64,000 nucleotides of DNA from Campylobacter showae (GTDB lineage: Bacteria > Campylobacterota > Campylobacteria > Campylobacterales > Campylobacteraceae): positions 558,001-622,000 of the forward strand of contig NZ_UWOK01000001.1 of the NCBI RefSeq assembly GCF_900573985.1. The letters are read 5' to 3'. The notes below the pieces were generated by a model that was not told the origin of the DNA, did not search any database, and saw only the letters and a program-made list of their open reading frames with translations. This document shows, piece after piece, positions 25,724 to 34,340 of this stretch (within the stretch, counting starts at the first letter, position 1; every line of letters starts with the position of its first letter). The position numbers and the translations under genes were made by a program.

Positions 25724-27205
25724 CTACTGAAGTAGTCTTAAAACGTTTTGCTGAACAGAGTTAGCTTGGCTCATAGCATAACTTCCTGACTGAGCAAGGA
25801 TGTTAAACTTAGAGAAATTTGCTGACTCAGCAGCGAAATCAACGTCTCTGATTTGAGATTCAGCTGATTTTACGTTTACTTGAGTAACTGTGATGTTGTT
25901 TACAGTTGCAACAAGCTGATTTTGAACAGAACCTAGGTCTGAGCGGATCTGATCAAGAGTTTTTTGAGCAGACTCAGCGATATCCATAACAGCCATTGCG
26001 CCGCGTAGAGTCATAACACCTGCTGATTGGTTAGAGCTTATATCGGCTTTCATTCTTTGGAAGCCCATAGCAGTTGCTAGTTTTTTATCTATCTGTCCGC
26101 GAATATCTCTCATAGCTACAGATTGCTGTGCGCCACCGTCAGATGAGAACGCTACTGAGAGCTTAGTGCCTCCGCCGCCTTTCATTTTGATATCTCTACC
26201 GTCTAGTCTTACTAGGTTTAGTCTACCTATAAAGCCTGATTTGTCTTTTGCGCCGATAACTTTATCGATATCTTTGCCTGCAAAGCTCATAGCGCGACCG
26301 TCGCGGCTAGTAAGAACCATCTTGCCTTCTGTATTTATAGAAGCTTCAACGCCGGTTTGGTCTTTTACTCTGTTGATAGCGTTTACTAGGGCACCATTGG
26401 CATCGTTTGCTTGTACATCCAAATCACCGATCTTTACGCCGTTGATAGCAAAGCTTTGGATAGAGGCTTTTTCTACGGCCTTGCTCATGATGCGAGTTAC
26501 ATCGTAAGTAGCTCTGATACCTGTTTTATCAGATACTTTATTGATGTTTTCAGCTAAAGCGCCTATTCCTTTTCCAAGACCTGTTGAAACGGTAGCAGCA
26601 GCGACTTTTACGTTGTTTACTCCGTCAACGTTTAGGAAGGTAAGAGATACTACGTCCATTTTAGTTAGTAGCTTAGAGCTCTCAAATCTCGTTAGGCCGA
26701 TCTTATCTGACGTAGTAGCACCGATAGAAGCCTTAACGGTTTGGTTTGAGTAAGCGCCGATTTGGAATTCTTTGTTAGAGAATGTTCCGTTTAGTAGCTG
26801 CTGACCATTGAAAGACGTTGTATTTCCAATGTTGTCTAGCTCTTCCATTAGGCGAACGATGTCGGCTTGTAGCGCTTGACGAGAATCTGTTGTTTGACCG
26901 TCTTGAGCTGATTGAGTAGCTTTTACCTTGATTGTGTCTAGGATTTTTAGCTGCTCGTCCATAGCCTTATCCGCTACTTGGATGATACCGATAGCGTCGT
27001 TACCGTTGTTGATAGCTTGACCAAGCGCGCTAGCTTGAGAGCGAAGGCTATCGGCGATAGCAAGACCAGAAGCGTCATCTGCTGCAGTTTGGATTCTCAA
27101 ACCTGAGCTAAGTTTACCCAAAGAAAGAGAAAGGTTGCGGTTGTTACCGACTGCGTTTGCGTGTGTGTTTAGAGCGTTGATGTTCGTGTTAATACGAAAA
27201 CTCAT
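25724..27205 (-). CDS. flaA: Flagellin
   Basis: The 493-residue flagellin starts [20 protein letters not shown] and ends with the conserved C-terminal helix ([14 protein letters not shown]). The N-terminal D0/D1 domains (about 1-170) and C-terminal D1/D0 domains (about 400-493) are well conserved; the middle (about 180-390) is the variable surface domain. It is shorter than C. jejuni FlaA (about 572). Only one copy is present here, with no tandem flaB. A sigma-28 promoter and a hairpin terminator make it a single-gene unit. A Maf-type glycosylation factor at the far right edge suggests the filament may be glycosylated, as in other Campylobacter. Confidence 0.95.
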   Translation of the reverse strand: MSFRINTNINALNTHANAVGNNRNLSLSLGKLSSGLRIQTAADDASGLAIADSLRSQASALGQAINNGNDAIGIIQVADKAMDEQLKILDTIKVKATQSAQDGQTTDSRQALQADIVRLMEELDNIGNTTSFNGQQLLNGTFSNKEFQIGAYSNQTVKASIGATTSDKIGLTRFESSKLLTKMDVVSLTFLNVDGVNNVKVAAATVSTGLGKGIGALAENINKVSDKTGIRATYDVTRIMSKAVEKASIQSFAINGVKIGDLDVQANDANGALVNAINRVKDQTGVEASINTEGKMVLTSRDGRAMSFAGKDIDKVIGAKDKSGFIGRLNLVRLDGRDIKMKGGGGTKLSVAFSSDGGAQQSVAMRDIRGQIDKKLATAMGFQRMKADISSNQSAGVMTLRGAMAVMDIAESAQKTLDQIRSDLGSVQNQLVATVNNITVTQVNVKSAESQIRDVDFAAESANFSKFNILAQSGSYAMSQANSVQQNVLRLLQ

Positions 27206-27253
27206 TGTAAATCCTTTTAAAGTTTAATTACGACTTCTTGTCGTTCAAAAACT

Positions 27254-27280
27254 ATATCGGACGAAATCAAAAAAACTTTA
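27254..27280 (-). promoter_or_regulatory. Sigma-28 (FliA) promoter of flagellin
   Basis: On the minus strand TAAAGT, 14 bases, then CCGATAT matches the flagellar class 3 consensus. It lies about 50 bases upstream of the flagellin ATG, which has AAAGGAT as ribosome-binding site. Confidence 0.8.
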
Positions 27281-27430
27281 GGGGTAGAGGTAAAATTTTT
27301 TTTGATTTTTTCAAATTTGATTGAGAAGGACGATTTTTAGGGGATTTTAGAGCGGCGCAAATTTGGTCCGTCGTTAAATTTGATTCGTTCGGCAAAATTT
27401 GAAAGAGAGAAATTTGAGAGTTTAAAAAGG

Positions 27431-27456
27431 ATAAACCCCGAAAGGTCGGGGTTTAT
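27431..27456 (-). terminator. Terminator of S-layer paralogue 1
   Basis: ATAAACCCCGACC-TTTCGGGGTTTAT on the minus strand forms a strong stem followed by CCTTTTT, eight bases after the stop codon. Confidence 0.75.
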
Positions 27457-27464
27457 CGCGGAGA

Positions 27465-30098
27465 TTAGAGGGTTATCTGTAGGCCGCTATTGTCGGCAAG
27501 CGTAGCATTAGCTAGATCTACTATGCCGTTTAGTTTTACTACATAGTCGTCATCGCTTATGCCAGCGGTAGCGTCTGCTCTTACTAGATATGTGTCTGTC
27601 GCATTGCTATCAGGGTCCGTGTAGGTAAAGTAAGCAAGTTTGTTGCTTGCAGCCGTTGCGACGTCTAGGGCTCTAGATAGGTTGTTTGCAAAGTCTAGCG
27701 ATTTTGTTGAATCGTATCTTGTGATATTTTGATCAATGGTTCCTCCTAAATTTGCGCCTATTTTGAGTTTGTCGCCTTTAGAGAAATCTTTAATAGTAGC
27801 CGTTTTTGATGCAGGGAATGCCGCCGGGTCAGCGCCCACCTTTGTTACCGTAAACGTATCGTCGCCCGCTCCGCCCGTTACGGTTACGCCTGATCTGCTG
27901 CCGAAGGTTATCTCGTCGTCGCCCGCTCCGCCTTTGATTACCGACTTTTCATCAAGGTGACCGCTAGCGTCAAATTTGAAATCTCCTTTTAGCGTGCTTG
28001 CGTCTACGGTTTTTACCTTTTTGAAATTGGCGTCCAGAGTTAGTATTGTTGAGTTTGCATCGCCTTTTACTACTATGTTAGCTAGAGTGCCTTTGTCGGC
28101 GCTAGCTTTTAGATTTACGGTATTTTCAGCTGTAGCTATCTTTTTTTCGTCCAATTTTGACACTATATCGATGTTTTCTATATTGTCTACTTTGAACTGA
28201 CCTTTTACCTTGCCATTTGTGCTGTCTTTTGGATCTAGTACCAAATTTAACTTATCGGCAGTGCCGGTATCTGCGTCTTTGATCCCTACTGCAAGATCGT
28301 TTGATAAATCATTTTTTTCTACCGTTATAGTAGAGTTATTTAAGACTTTTGTAAGACTTTTGCCCGCATTTGCGCCTTGAGCTAGGGTGATATTATTAAA
28401 GCCTTCCCATTTTGACATATCTATATCATTTGCAATAGTATTGTTGATCCTTATGCCTTCGAAATTTTTAAGCGTTACCTTATCTGCTCCAGCGCCTGCA
28501 ATCGTTGTAGATATAGATATTAGATCCGTTCCTGCTCCGCCGTTGATAGTTTGCTCGGCAGCTGTATCATCTATGTCTACTACGTCGTTTCCTGAGCCTA
28601 AAAGCACTTGCGAGCCGGCGATGTTTTTGACCTTTAGTTCAGCGAAATTTCCGGTAAAGGATGCTGCGTTTACGTCTTTTAGAGCGCCTTCTTGTTGCAG
28701 ATTGATTTTTAGATCTTTTGCGCTTCCGTCAAAGGTTACTTTTTCTAACTTGTTGTGAGGAGAAACAAACTCGATAGTAGACTCTTTTTCGCCGTTAGCG
28801 TGGATGGTTAGCTGAGTGGCATTGTCTGCTTGTAGTTTGGCTGTGCCTTTTTCCGTGTAGTTTGTGGTTAGATCCACTTTTTCTTCGTTGGTTGTGATTT
28901 GGGCGCTGGTAAAGTCGACGTCTTTTACGTTAATTTTAACTAGTTTAGCCGCGGTGAGCGCTGCTGCTAGTTTTAGGTTTTCTAGGCTTAGATCCTCGAC
29001 TTTGCTTAGTCCGTCTGGGGCTGCTACGGTTAGGACTTTTGTGTTTGTGCCTAGATTTATGCTAGCTTTTGTAGCCTCTTTTGCGGATATAGCGCTATCA
29101 TCTCCGCCTTTTACGGATATCTCTTTTGCTTTATCCGCCGTTAGAGTGGCGATTTTATTCGTATCTATCGTTACTTTTTCTTTGGTATCGGTTTCTAGCT
29201 TTATGTCCCCAGGGGATGTAATGCTTAGATTATCAAGACCTTTGTTTAGTTTACTCATCAAGACCGGTGCTACTGGAGCCTTTATTGTTACCTCTGATCT
29301 TATCTCTAAATTTTCTATGTTGGTTACGCCTCTCATGGCATTATCGATATTGTCTAGATCAAGCTCCGAATTTGAGCCGTTTTTTAGTACGGTTACTTTT
29401 AGAGTGTCTTTACCGCCTAAGCCGTCTAGGGTGTCTAGTGAGGACAAAGTAGAGGTCTTATCGCCGTCGCCAGAATAGTAAACAGCGCTAAAAGTATCGT
29501 CGCCTTCGGTACCCTTAAGCGTATCGACTCCGGTGGTGAAAATTTTGCTTCCCGGTTTTGCAGCGTCTGCTAGCTGGTCTATTTTAGCTTTTTGCTCCTC
29601 TAGGTTGGTGCTGTTTGTGGTTTCGATAATCTGCTGGAACGGAGCATAGTTAAAGTTGCCCGATCCGTCGCTTTCTATGTCGGTTATCTTTTCAGCCATA
29701 TATGCCGCGATAGCGGTTTTGTTTGCGAATACCGCCGCTGCCGTAGGGTCTGCCGCGATAGCCTCAGGCGATCTTGCTACTTGGAAAAGAGTAACTAGAG
29801 TCTCGCCTCTTGAGTGTCCTAGCTCTAGGTGGCGCACCCAAGCGTTTATGCCGTCTGGATCCTGAGAATAATCTTTGCCTAGGATATTTTTATAGATATT
29901 TTCTACATATCCTCTGTTTGTATCTATTCTACCGTTAAAATACGCTGCGATAGCTGGGCTTTTTAGCATAGCGTCTGCCGTTTGAGCCTGATCTCTAAAA
30001 ACGCCTGCCGAAACCCATGCGTTTAAACCAGCGCCTTCGGGTGCTCTGTTAAATAATGCCACATAAAGTTGGGCTACTTGTGCTTTTGTTACTGCCAT
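27465..30098 (-). CDS. S-layer/RTX-like protein, paralogue 1 (877 aa)
   Basis: Predicted to be a secreted surface-layer subunit. The N-terminal domain (about 1-190) is DUF4214-type (MAVTKAQVAQLYVALFNRAP; NIYKNILGKDYSQDPDGINA) and is shared by all six paralogues here. The middle is Thr/Asp/Asn/Lys-rich beta-repeat sequence. RTX-like nonapeptides GGAGDDEITF and GGAGDDTFTV lie near 735-755. The C-terminal block has DFSKGDKLKIG, LAYFTYTDP, TYLVRAD and a hydrophobic LQITL end, consistent with an uncleaved type I secretion signal. I saw no cysteine. The leader differs from that of paralogues 3-6. It is the shortest member and lies outermost on the left. Confidence 0.85.
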   Translation of the reverse strand: MAVTKAQVAQLYVALFNRAPEGAGLNAWVSAGVFRDQAQTADAMLKSPAIAAYFNGRIDTNRGYVENIYKNILGKDYSQDPDGINAWVRHLELGHSRGETLVTLFQVARSPEAIAADPTAAAVFANKTAIAAYMAEKITDIESDGSGNFNYAPFQQIIETTNSTNLEEQKAKIDQLADAAKPGSKIFTTGVDTLKGTEGDDTFSAVYYSGDGDKTSTLSSLDTLDGLGGKDTLKVTVLKNGSNSELDLDNIDNAMRGVTNIENLEIRSEVTIKAPVAPVLMSKLNKGLDNLSITSPGDIKLETDTKEKVTIDTNKIATLTADKAKEISVKGGDDSAISAKEATKASINLGTNTKVLTVAAPDGLSKVEDLSLENLKLAAALTAAKLVKINVKDVDFTSAQITTNEEKVDLTTNYTEKGTAKLQADNATQLTIHANGEKESTIEFVSPHNKLEKVTFDGSAKDLKINLQQEGALKDVNAASFTGNFAELKVKNIAGSQVLLGSGNDVVDIDDTAAEQTINGGAGTDLISISTTIAGAGADKVTLKNFEGIRINNTIANDIDMSKWEGFNNITLAQGANAGKSLTKVLNNSTITVEKNDLSNDLAVGIKDADTGTADKLNLVLDPKDSTNGKVKGQFKVDNIENIDIVSKLDEKKIATAENTVNLKASADKGTLANIVVKGDANSTILTLDANFKKVKTVDASTLKGDFKFDASGHLDEKSVIKGGAGDDEITFGSRSGVTVTGGAGDDTFTVTKVGADPAAFPASKTATIKDFSKGDKLKIGANLGGTIDQNITRYDSTKSLDFANNLSRALDVATAASNKLAYFTYTDPDSNATDTYLVRADATAGISDDDYVVKLNGIVDLANATLADNSGLQITL

Positions 30099-30145
30099 AA
30101 AAGGCCTCCTTTGGGTAAATTGGGATTTTGTTTAATTCCATGGCG

Positions 30146-30151
30146 ATTATA
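30146..30151 (-). promoter_or_regulatory. Extended -10 box (TGCTATAAT) of paralogue 1
   Basis: TGCTATAAT on the minus strand lies 53 bases from the ATG, with AAGGAGG as ribosome-binding site. The -10 is identical to those of paralogues 3-6 but the leader that follows is unrelated. Confidence 0.6.
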
Positions 30152-30204
30152 GCATTAAATTCCTGATTGTCGATAAATCGTAGATAAAAAAAATGAAAAT
30201 TTAG

Positions 30205-30235
30205 GCGGCAGAACCGCACTGCGTCGGCCTGCCGC
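30205..30235 (-). terminator. Terminator of S-layer paralogue 2
   Basis: GCGGCAG and CTGCCGC form a stem about 32 bases past the stop, followed on the minus strand by TAAATTTTCATTTTTTTT. Confidence 0.65.
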
Positions 30236-30266
30236 TAATGAAGGATAAAAATGAATTTAGGCGAAA

Positions 30267-32972
30267 CTATAAGACGATATTGTGATCGCTATCTACTCTC
30301 GCGCCGCTTAGATCTACCGTGCCGGCTAGCTTGGTCACGTAGTCGTCCTGCCCTACGCCTTGCACGCCGTCGGACGTAACGATGTAGGTGTTTGACTGAT
30401 AGGTGAAATACGCACTCTTTGACGCATGCTGAGCGGCCGCCTTTTCGGCTTCGCGTAAGTTGTTGGCAAAATCTAGCGATGCGTCTGAGTCGTACTTGGC
30501 GATAGAATTTGACTCCGCGGCGGCGCCTCCCGTGTATAGTTTGTCACCCTTGCTAAAGTCGGTGATAGAGCTTAGCTTGTCCGTGCCAAAAGGCGAATTC
30601 GCCTCCGCTCCTAGCTTGCCGACCTTAAAGACGTCGTTTCCCGCTCCGCCGGTTATTTTAAGACCCGCTACCGAGCCGAAGCTTAGCGTATCGTCTCCGC
30701 TACCGCCTTTTACGACGCCGCCTCTTTCGACGTGATTTCCCGCGTCAAACGTAAATTTGCCTGTTAGCGAGCTTGCGTCAACGCCTTTTATTTTTACGAT
30801 ATTTGCGCCTAGTTTTAGTTCGGTATTGCCGTCGCCGCTCACGTAGACGCCCGATAGCGCGCTTTTAGTCGCGTCGCTAGCGTTTAGGTTTATTACGTTT
30901 TTGGCTGCGGCGGTTTTTGCCGTATCGGCGCTTGAGACTATGCGGACGTTTTCTATGCCGTCTATGACGAAATTTCCGGTGTTGTCCAGTCCTGCCGTAT
31001 TTGCTTTAGGATTTATCTTTAAGATTAGCGTATCGTCTGCGCCGCTCGCCGCGTCTTTGATATTTACGGCTATATCGTTTGCGATCGCGGCGTTTTCGAC
31101 AACTATCGTAGAGTTGTTCGCTAGATTATCTATCTTTGCTCCAGCTCCCGCTCCGCCGGCTAGCGTTACGGAGCCCAAATTTGCCCATTTAGTCATATCT
31201 ACGGCCCCACTTAAGGCGTCGGTTATCTTTAAATTTTCAAAATTTAAAAGAGAAAGCTTATTTGTCGTCGCGGTAGCTACGGCAGAGGTTACGACCATGG
31301 TGTCTTCGCCCGCGCCGCCGTCGATACTATGGACATTTGCCGCGCTATCTATCTCTACGAAATCATCCCCGCCGCCTAGTTTTGCAGTGGCGTTTTGGAC
31401 GTTTTTGAGTTTTAGGTTTGAGAAATTACCCTCGTAAGCGCTAGAGTCGAAATTCGTAAGATTTGCTTGAGCCGACAAGTCCATGGCAAATTCCCTCATG
31501 CCGCCGTCTACCGCGACCTTGGTTAACGACGCGATGTTGCCTAGATCTAGCTGGCCTTTTTTGCCTGCTTTAGCGTGTAAATTTAGCGTTTTTACCTTGT
31601 CGGCCGCGCTTGAGGATAGTTTAGCTATGCCTTCGTCCGCGTAAGACATCGTAAAATCCACGTCCCGTTCGTCGGTTCGGATGGAGTTTGCGCCAAAATC
31701 GACGTCCGTCACGCTGATCTTTTTGGCGCCGTATGCGATAAGTACGTTATTTCCCGACGTGTCGTTTATCTTTAAATTTGCAAGAGTCAAATCGGCGGCC
31801 TGGGTCGTGAAGTTTTTAAGAGCGTTGGTTTTGCTTTTTAGATCGATATTTACGGTCTTTGCGCTTGTTGCGACTTCGGTTTCGCCGTTGGCTTTTAAAT
31901 TTAACGTCTGCGCGGCGGTCGCGGCGATATTTGCCTTGCCTTCGCTGTTTACGTTTACGGTTTTAGCGTCCTGCGCGATCAAGGTCACGTCCGATTTTGC
32001 CGAGATATCGATATTCTGCGCATTTTTAGCGTTTAGCGAAACTTTGCCGGTCGTATTTACGGAGACTTTGTTCGTCGCGTCGGTCTCGGATATGCTCACG
32101 TCGCCTATGGTAGAGATGTTTAAATTTTCCAGCCCGAAGTTAAATTTGACTCCGCCGGCGTCAAACTGGGTCTCCGAGATCAAATTTAGATTTTCGACGT
32201 TGCTTACGCCTTTAAAGATATTTTGAAGCTCGGTCGTAGTCAAATTTTGCGGAGCGTCGTTTTTAAACACGGTCAAATTTAACGTATCTTTGCCTGCGCC
32301 TCCGTCGATCTTGTCAAGAGGCGACAAAGTAGACTTTTGCGTGCCGTTGCCTGCGTAGTAAACGCCGTTAAATACGTCGTTGCCCGCGGTGCCCGTTATG
32401 TTGTCTAGACCGTCGGTTAGGCTCTTTTCGACGCCTTTGCTGGCTAGCTCGTCTATTTTGGCTTTTTGCGCTTCTAAATTTGACTCGTTCGTCGTCCTGA
32501 TAATCTCCTGAAACGGCGCGTAGTCGAAATTCCCGCTGCCGTCTTTGCCGATATCGCCTATTTTTTCCGCCATATAGGCTGCGACTGCGGATTTGTTTTC
32601 GAAAATTTTAGCAGCCCTAGGATCGGCCGCCTTAGCCTCCGCCGATGCCGCTACCTCGAAAAGCTTCGTTAGCGTCTCGCCTCTGGTATGGCCGGCTTGT
32701 AGATGCCTTACCCACGCATCTATGCCTGCCGGATCTTGCGAGTAGTCCTTGCCGAGGATGTTTTTATAGATATTTTCGATATAGCCTTTATCGGTATCTA
32801 TACTGCCGTTAAAGTACGACTGTACGGCCGGCGCTTTGAGCATATCGTCGGCTATTTGCGCTTGGGTTTTAGCGGCTCCGGCGCTTACCCACGCGTTTAA
32901 TCCGGCTCCCTCCGGCGCTCTGTTAAACAATGCCACATAAAGCTGGGCGACTTGTGCTTGCGTTACTGCCAT
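30267..32972 (-). CDS. S-layer/RTX-like protein, paralogue 2 (901 aa)
   Basis: Same architecture as paralogue 1: DUF4214-type N-domain (about 1-190, with IYKNILGKDYSQDPAGIDAW), long beta-rich middle with NVENLNLISE-type strands, nonapeptides GGSGDDTLSF and GGAGNDVFKV near 760-785, then FSKGDKLYTGG, SAYFTYQSNTYIV and a hydrophobic NIVL end. No cysteine was seen. It is the minus-strand gene facing away from the sap exporter operon, so with paralogue 3 it brackets that operon in inverted orientation. Its 5' coding DNA is recognisably homologous to paralogue 3 but carries many synonymous changes. Its codons are more GC-rich than those of paralogue 3. Confidence 0.85.
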   Translation of the reverse strand: MAVTQAQVAQLYVALFNRAPEGAGLNAWVSAGAAKTQAQIADDMLKAPAVQSYFNGSIDTDKGYIENIYKNILGKDYSQDPAGIDAWVRHLQAGHTRGETLTKLFEVAASAEAKAADPRAAKIFENKSAVAAYMAEKIGDIGKDGSGNFDYAPFQEIIRTTNESNLEAQKAKIDELASKGVEKSLTDGLDNITGTAGNDVFNGVYYAGNGTQKSTLSPLDKIDGGAGKDTLNLTVFKNDAPQNLTTTELQNIFKGVSNVENLNLISETQFDAGGVKFNFGLENLNISTIGDVSISETDATNKVSVNTTGKVSLNAKNAQNIDISAKSDVTLIAQDAKTVNVNSEGKANIAATAAQTLNLKANGETEVATSAKTVNIDLKSKTNALKNFTTQAADLTLANLKINDTSGNNVLIAYGAKKISVTDVDFGANSIRTDERDVDFTMSYADEGIAKLSSSAADKVKTLNLHAKAGKKGQLDLGNIASLTKVAVDGGMREFAMDLSAQANLTNFDSSAYEGNFSNLKLKNVQNATAKLGGGDDFVEIDSAANVHSIDGGAGEDTMVVTSAVATATTNKLSLLNFENLKITDALSGAVDMTKWANLGSVTLAGGAGAGAKIDNLANNSTIVVENAAIANDIAVNIKDAASGADDTLILKINPKANTAGLDNTGNFVIDGIENVRIVSSADTAKTAAAKNVINLNASDATKSALSGVYVSGDGNTELKLGANIVKIKGVDASSLTGKFTFDAGNHVERGGVVKGGSGDDTLSFGSVAGLKITGGAGNDVFKVGKLGAEANSPFGTDKLSSITDFSKGDKLYTGGAAAESNSIAKYDSDASLDFANNLREAEKAAAQHASKSAYFTYQSNTYIVTSDGVQGVGQDDYVTKLAGTVDLSGARVDSDHNIVL

Positions 32973-33227
32973 ATTGGCTCCTTAGAAGTGAATTTTAGTA
33001 CTACGTACTAATGATAGTAAACAACAAACATCGTATATTACGATATCTAGGCTAAAAAATCATAAAATACAACGAGTGTTTACCGCGGAATTATAAGCAA
33101 TAACTATTCCATAGAATTTGTAGCTTAAAAAATAAAATTAATTACTCTGGCACTTTTTAATATTTATTTAAGCATAAAAGGATTACAATCACATTCTTGA
33201 TGTTTTAGTTACTGGTTAAGGTAAATT
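32973..33227. promoter_or_regulatory. Divergent control region between paralogue 2 and the sap exporter operon
   Basis: This gap must drive both directions. It contains two perfect inverted repeats with three-base centres: TTAGTAC-TAC-GTACTAA at 32995-33011 and ATCGTA-TAT-TACGAT at 33030-33044, about 34 bases apart. A minus-strand -10 candidate TATGAT lies at 33059-33064 and a plus-strand candidate TACAAT at 33184-33189. The inverted repeats sit in the paralogue 2 leader and could be operators or RNA hairpins. Confidence 0.5.
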
Positions 33228-34340
33228 TTGGGTAGAGCGGTTAGAGAAATAAAATCAGAAATGGTTTTGATAAAACAAAAGGGCAACTTTTTTGCCGATC
33301 AAAGCGAAAAAGACCTTTATGTTGAAATTTTAAGTTCCCTAACGCAAAAATACGATATGGAAATTTTAGGCTACATTCTGGAGTCTAATTCCATATCGCT
33401 ATTTTTAAAGTCCTTAAATATACCCAAGATCATGCAAGAGCTAAATAGTGCCTTTATAAGAAATAGGAATAAAGCGCGGGGTTATATCCAAGAAAGCGAC
33501 ATCAAAAGATACGAAATCCGAGACGTTTTTATAAACGAATTTGAAGATGTTTTGGCATTTTTGCAGCAAAACGGCGGATATACCTTCAGAAGCATCGACA
33601 AAAACTTAAGTTTAGCAAAAAAAATAGAGATTCAAAATTTTAAAAAAAGGACTGAAATGAAAATAGTTGCTTTAAATTCAGAAGTACATAACGGAGTGTC
33701 TTATCACCAAGATGCGTTGCCAAATTTCCCGTTTGCGGAGATAGTGGCGAGTGAGGCGTTTTTCTGCGAGAAAGATTTGCCTATAGTTTTCACGAACGAC
33801 GTAGTGCCTAAACTGCTAGTACTACTAGGTAGAAATGAAAATCTAATAATAGATAAAAACTACAAAGGCTACGTGCCTGCGATCTTACAAAACTATCCTT
33901 TTACTCTTGCTAAAGTCGAAGATAAAAATATCCTTTGTATAGACGAGGATGCGCCTCAGCTAAAAGGTAAAGGCGAAAAACTATTCAAGAAAAATGAAGA
34001 GCCGAGCGAATTTTTGCAAAACACCATAAACGCTATGCAAAACTACAATGCTCAGCTAGAGGCTACGCAAAAAGCGTTAGAAGAGATCAAAAAGGCTGGA
34101 ATTTTGATAAACAAAGAGCTAACCGTCTCTGATAACGATAAAAAAATCACCCTAATCAAAGGCTTTTCTGTCGTGAGCAGAAAAAAACTAAACGAGCTTG
34201 ACGACGCTACTTTGGCTGATTTTGTTAGAAAAGGTTATGTAAGCCTTATAGATGCGCACATTAGAAGCTTAACGAATTTGGAAAATTTGGCGGGTAGAAT
34301 TTTAGAAAACGAAAGTAAAAAAGAAAATGAAAGTAAATGA
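33228..34340 (+). CDS. sapC: SapC with an N-terminal degenerate transposase-like (RAYT/Y1) extension
   Basis: The 370-codon frame has two parts. Residues 144-370 (MKIVALNSEVHNGVSYHQD onward) match the SapC family, encoded with the S-layer exporter in C. fetus and of unknown biochemical role. Residues 1-143 look like a REP-associated tyrosine transposase: MGRAVREI, then KQKGNFFADQSEKDLYVEIL, KYDMEILGYIL and IPKIMQELNSAFIRNRN follow that family's order. The catalytic His-hydrophobic-His and Tyr are gone (NSISLF where NHVHLL is expected; FLQQ where YIHLNP is expected). The frame opens at TTG 33228 with AAGG upstream. An internal ATG at 33657 has its own AAAAAAAGGACT site and would give a normal-length SapC, so both forms may be made. 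It overlaps sapD by 14 bases. Confidence 0.75.
   Translation: MGRAVREIKSEMVLIKQKGNFFADQSEKDLYVEILSSLTQKYDMEILGYILESNSISLFLKSLNIPKIMQELNSAFIRNRNKARGYIQESDIKRYEIRDVFINEFEDVLAFLQQNGGYTFRSIDKNLSLAKKIEIQNFKKRTEMKIVALNSEVHNGVSYHQDALPNFPFAEIVASEAFFCEKDLPIVFTNDVVPKLLVLLGRNENLIIDKNYKGYVPAILQNYPFTLAKVEDKNILCIDEDAPQLKGKGEKLFKKNEEPSEFLQNTINAMQNYNAQLEATQKALEEIKKAGILINKELTVSDNDKKITLIKGFSVVSRKKLNELDDATLADFVRKGYVSLIDAHIRSLTNLENLAGRILENESKKENESK
33645..33659 (+). promoter_or_regulatory. Internal ribosome-binding site and ATG for stand-alone SapC
   Basis: AAAAAGGACTGAAATG places an AAGG site six bases before the in-frame ATG at 33657, exactly where the SapC-family homology begins. It decides between a 370-residue and a 227-residue product. 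Confidence 0.6.

Noticed and set aside
27736..32226. Long plus-strand open frames opposite S-layer paralogues 1 and 2
   Set aside because: They are antisense shadows produced by the Thr/Asp/Ala-rich coding strand, lack ribosome-binding sites and resemble nothing.
33228..34340. Active IS200/IS605-type transposase
   Set aside because: The His-hydrophobic-His motif and the catalytic Tyr region are absent and no element ends were seen; only the fold-like pattern remains.
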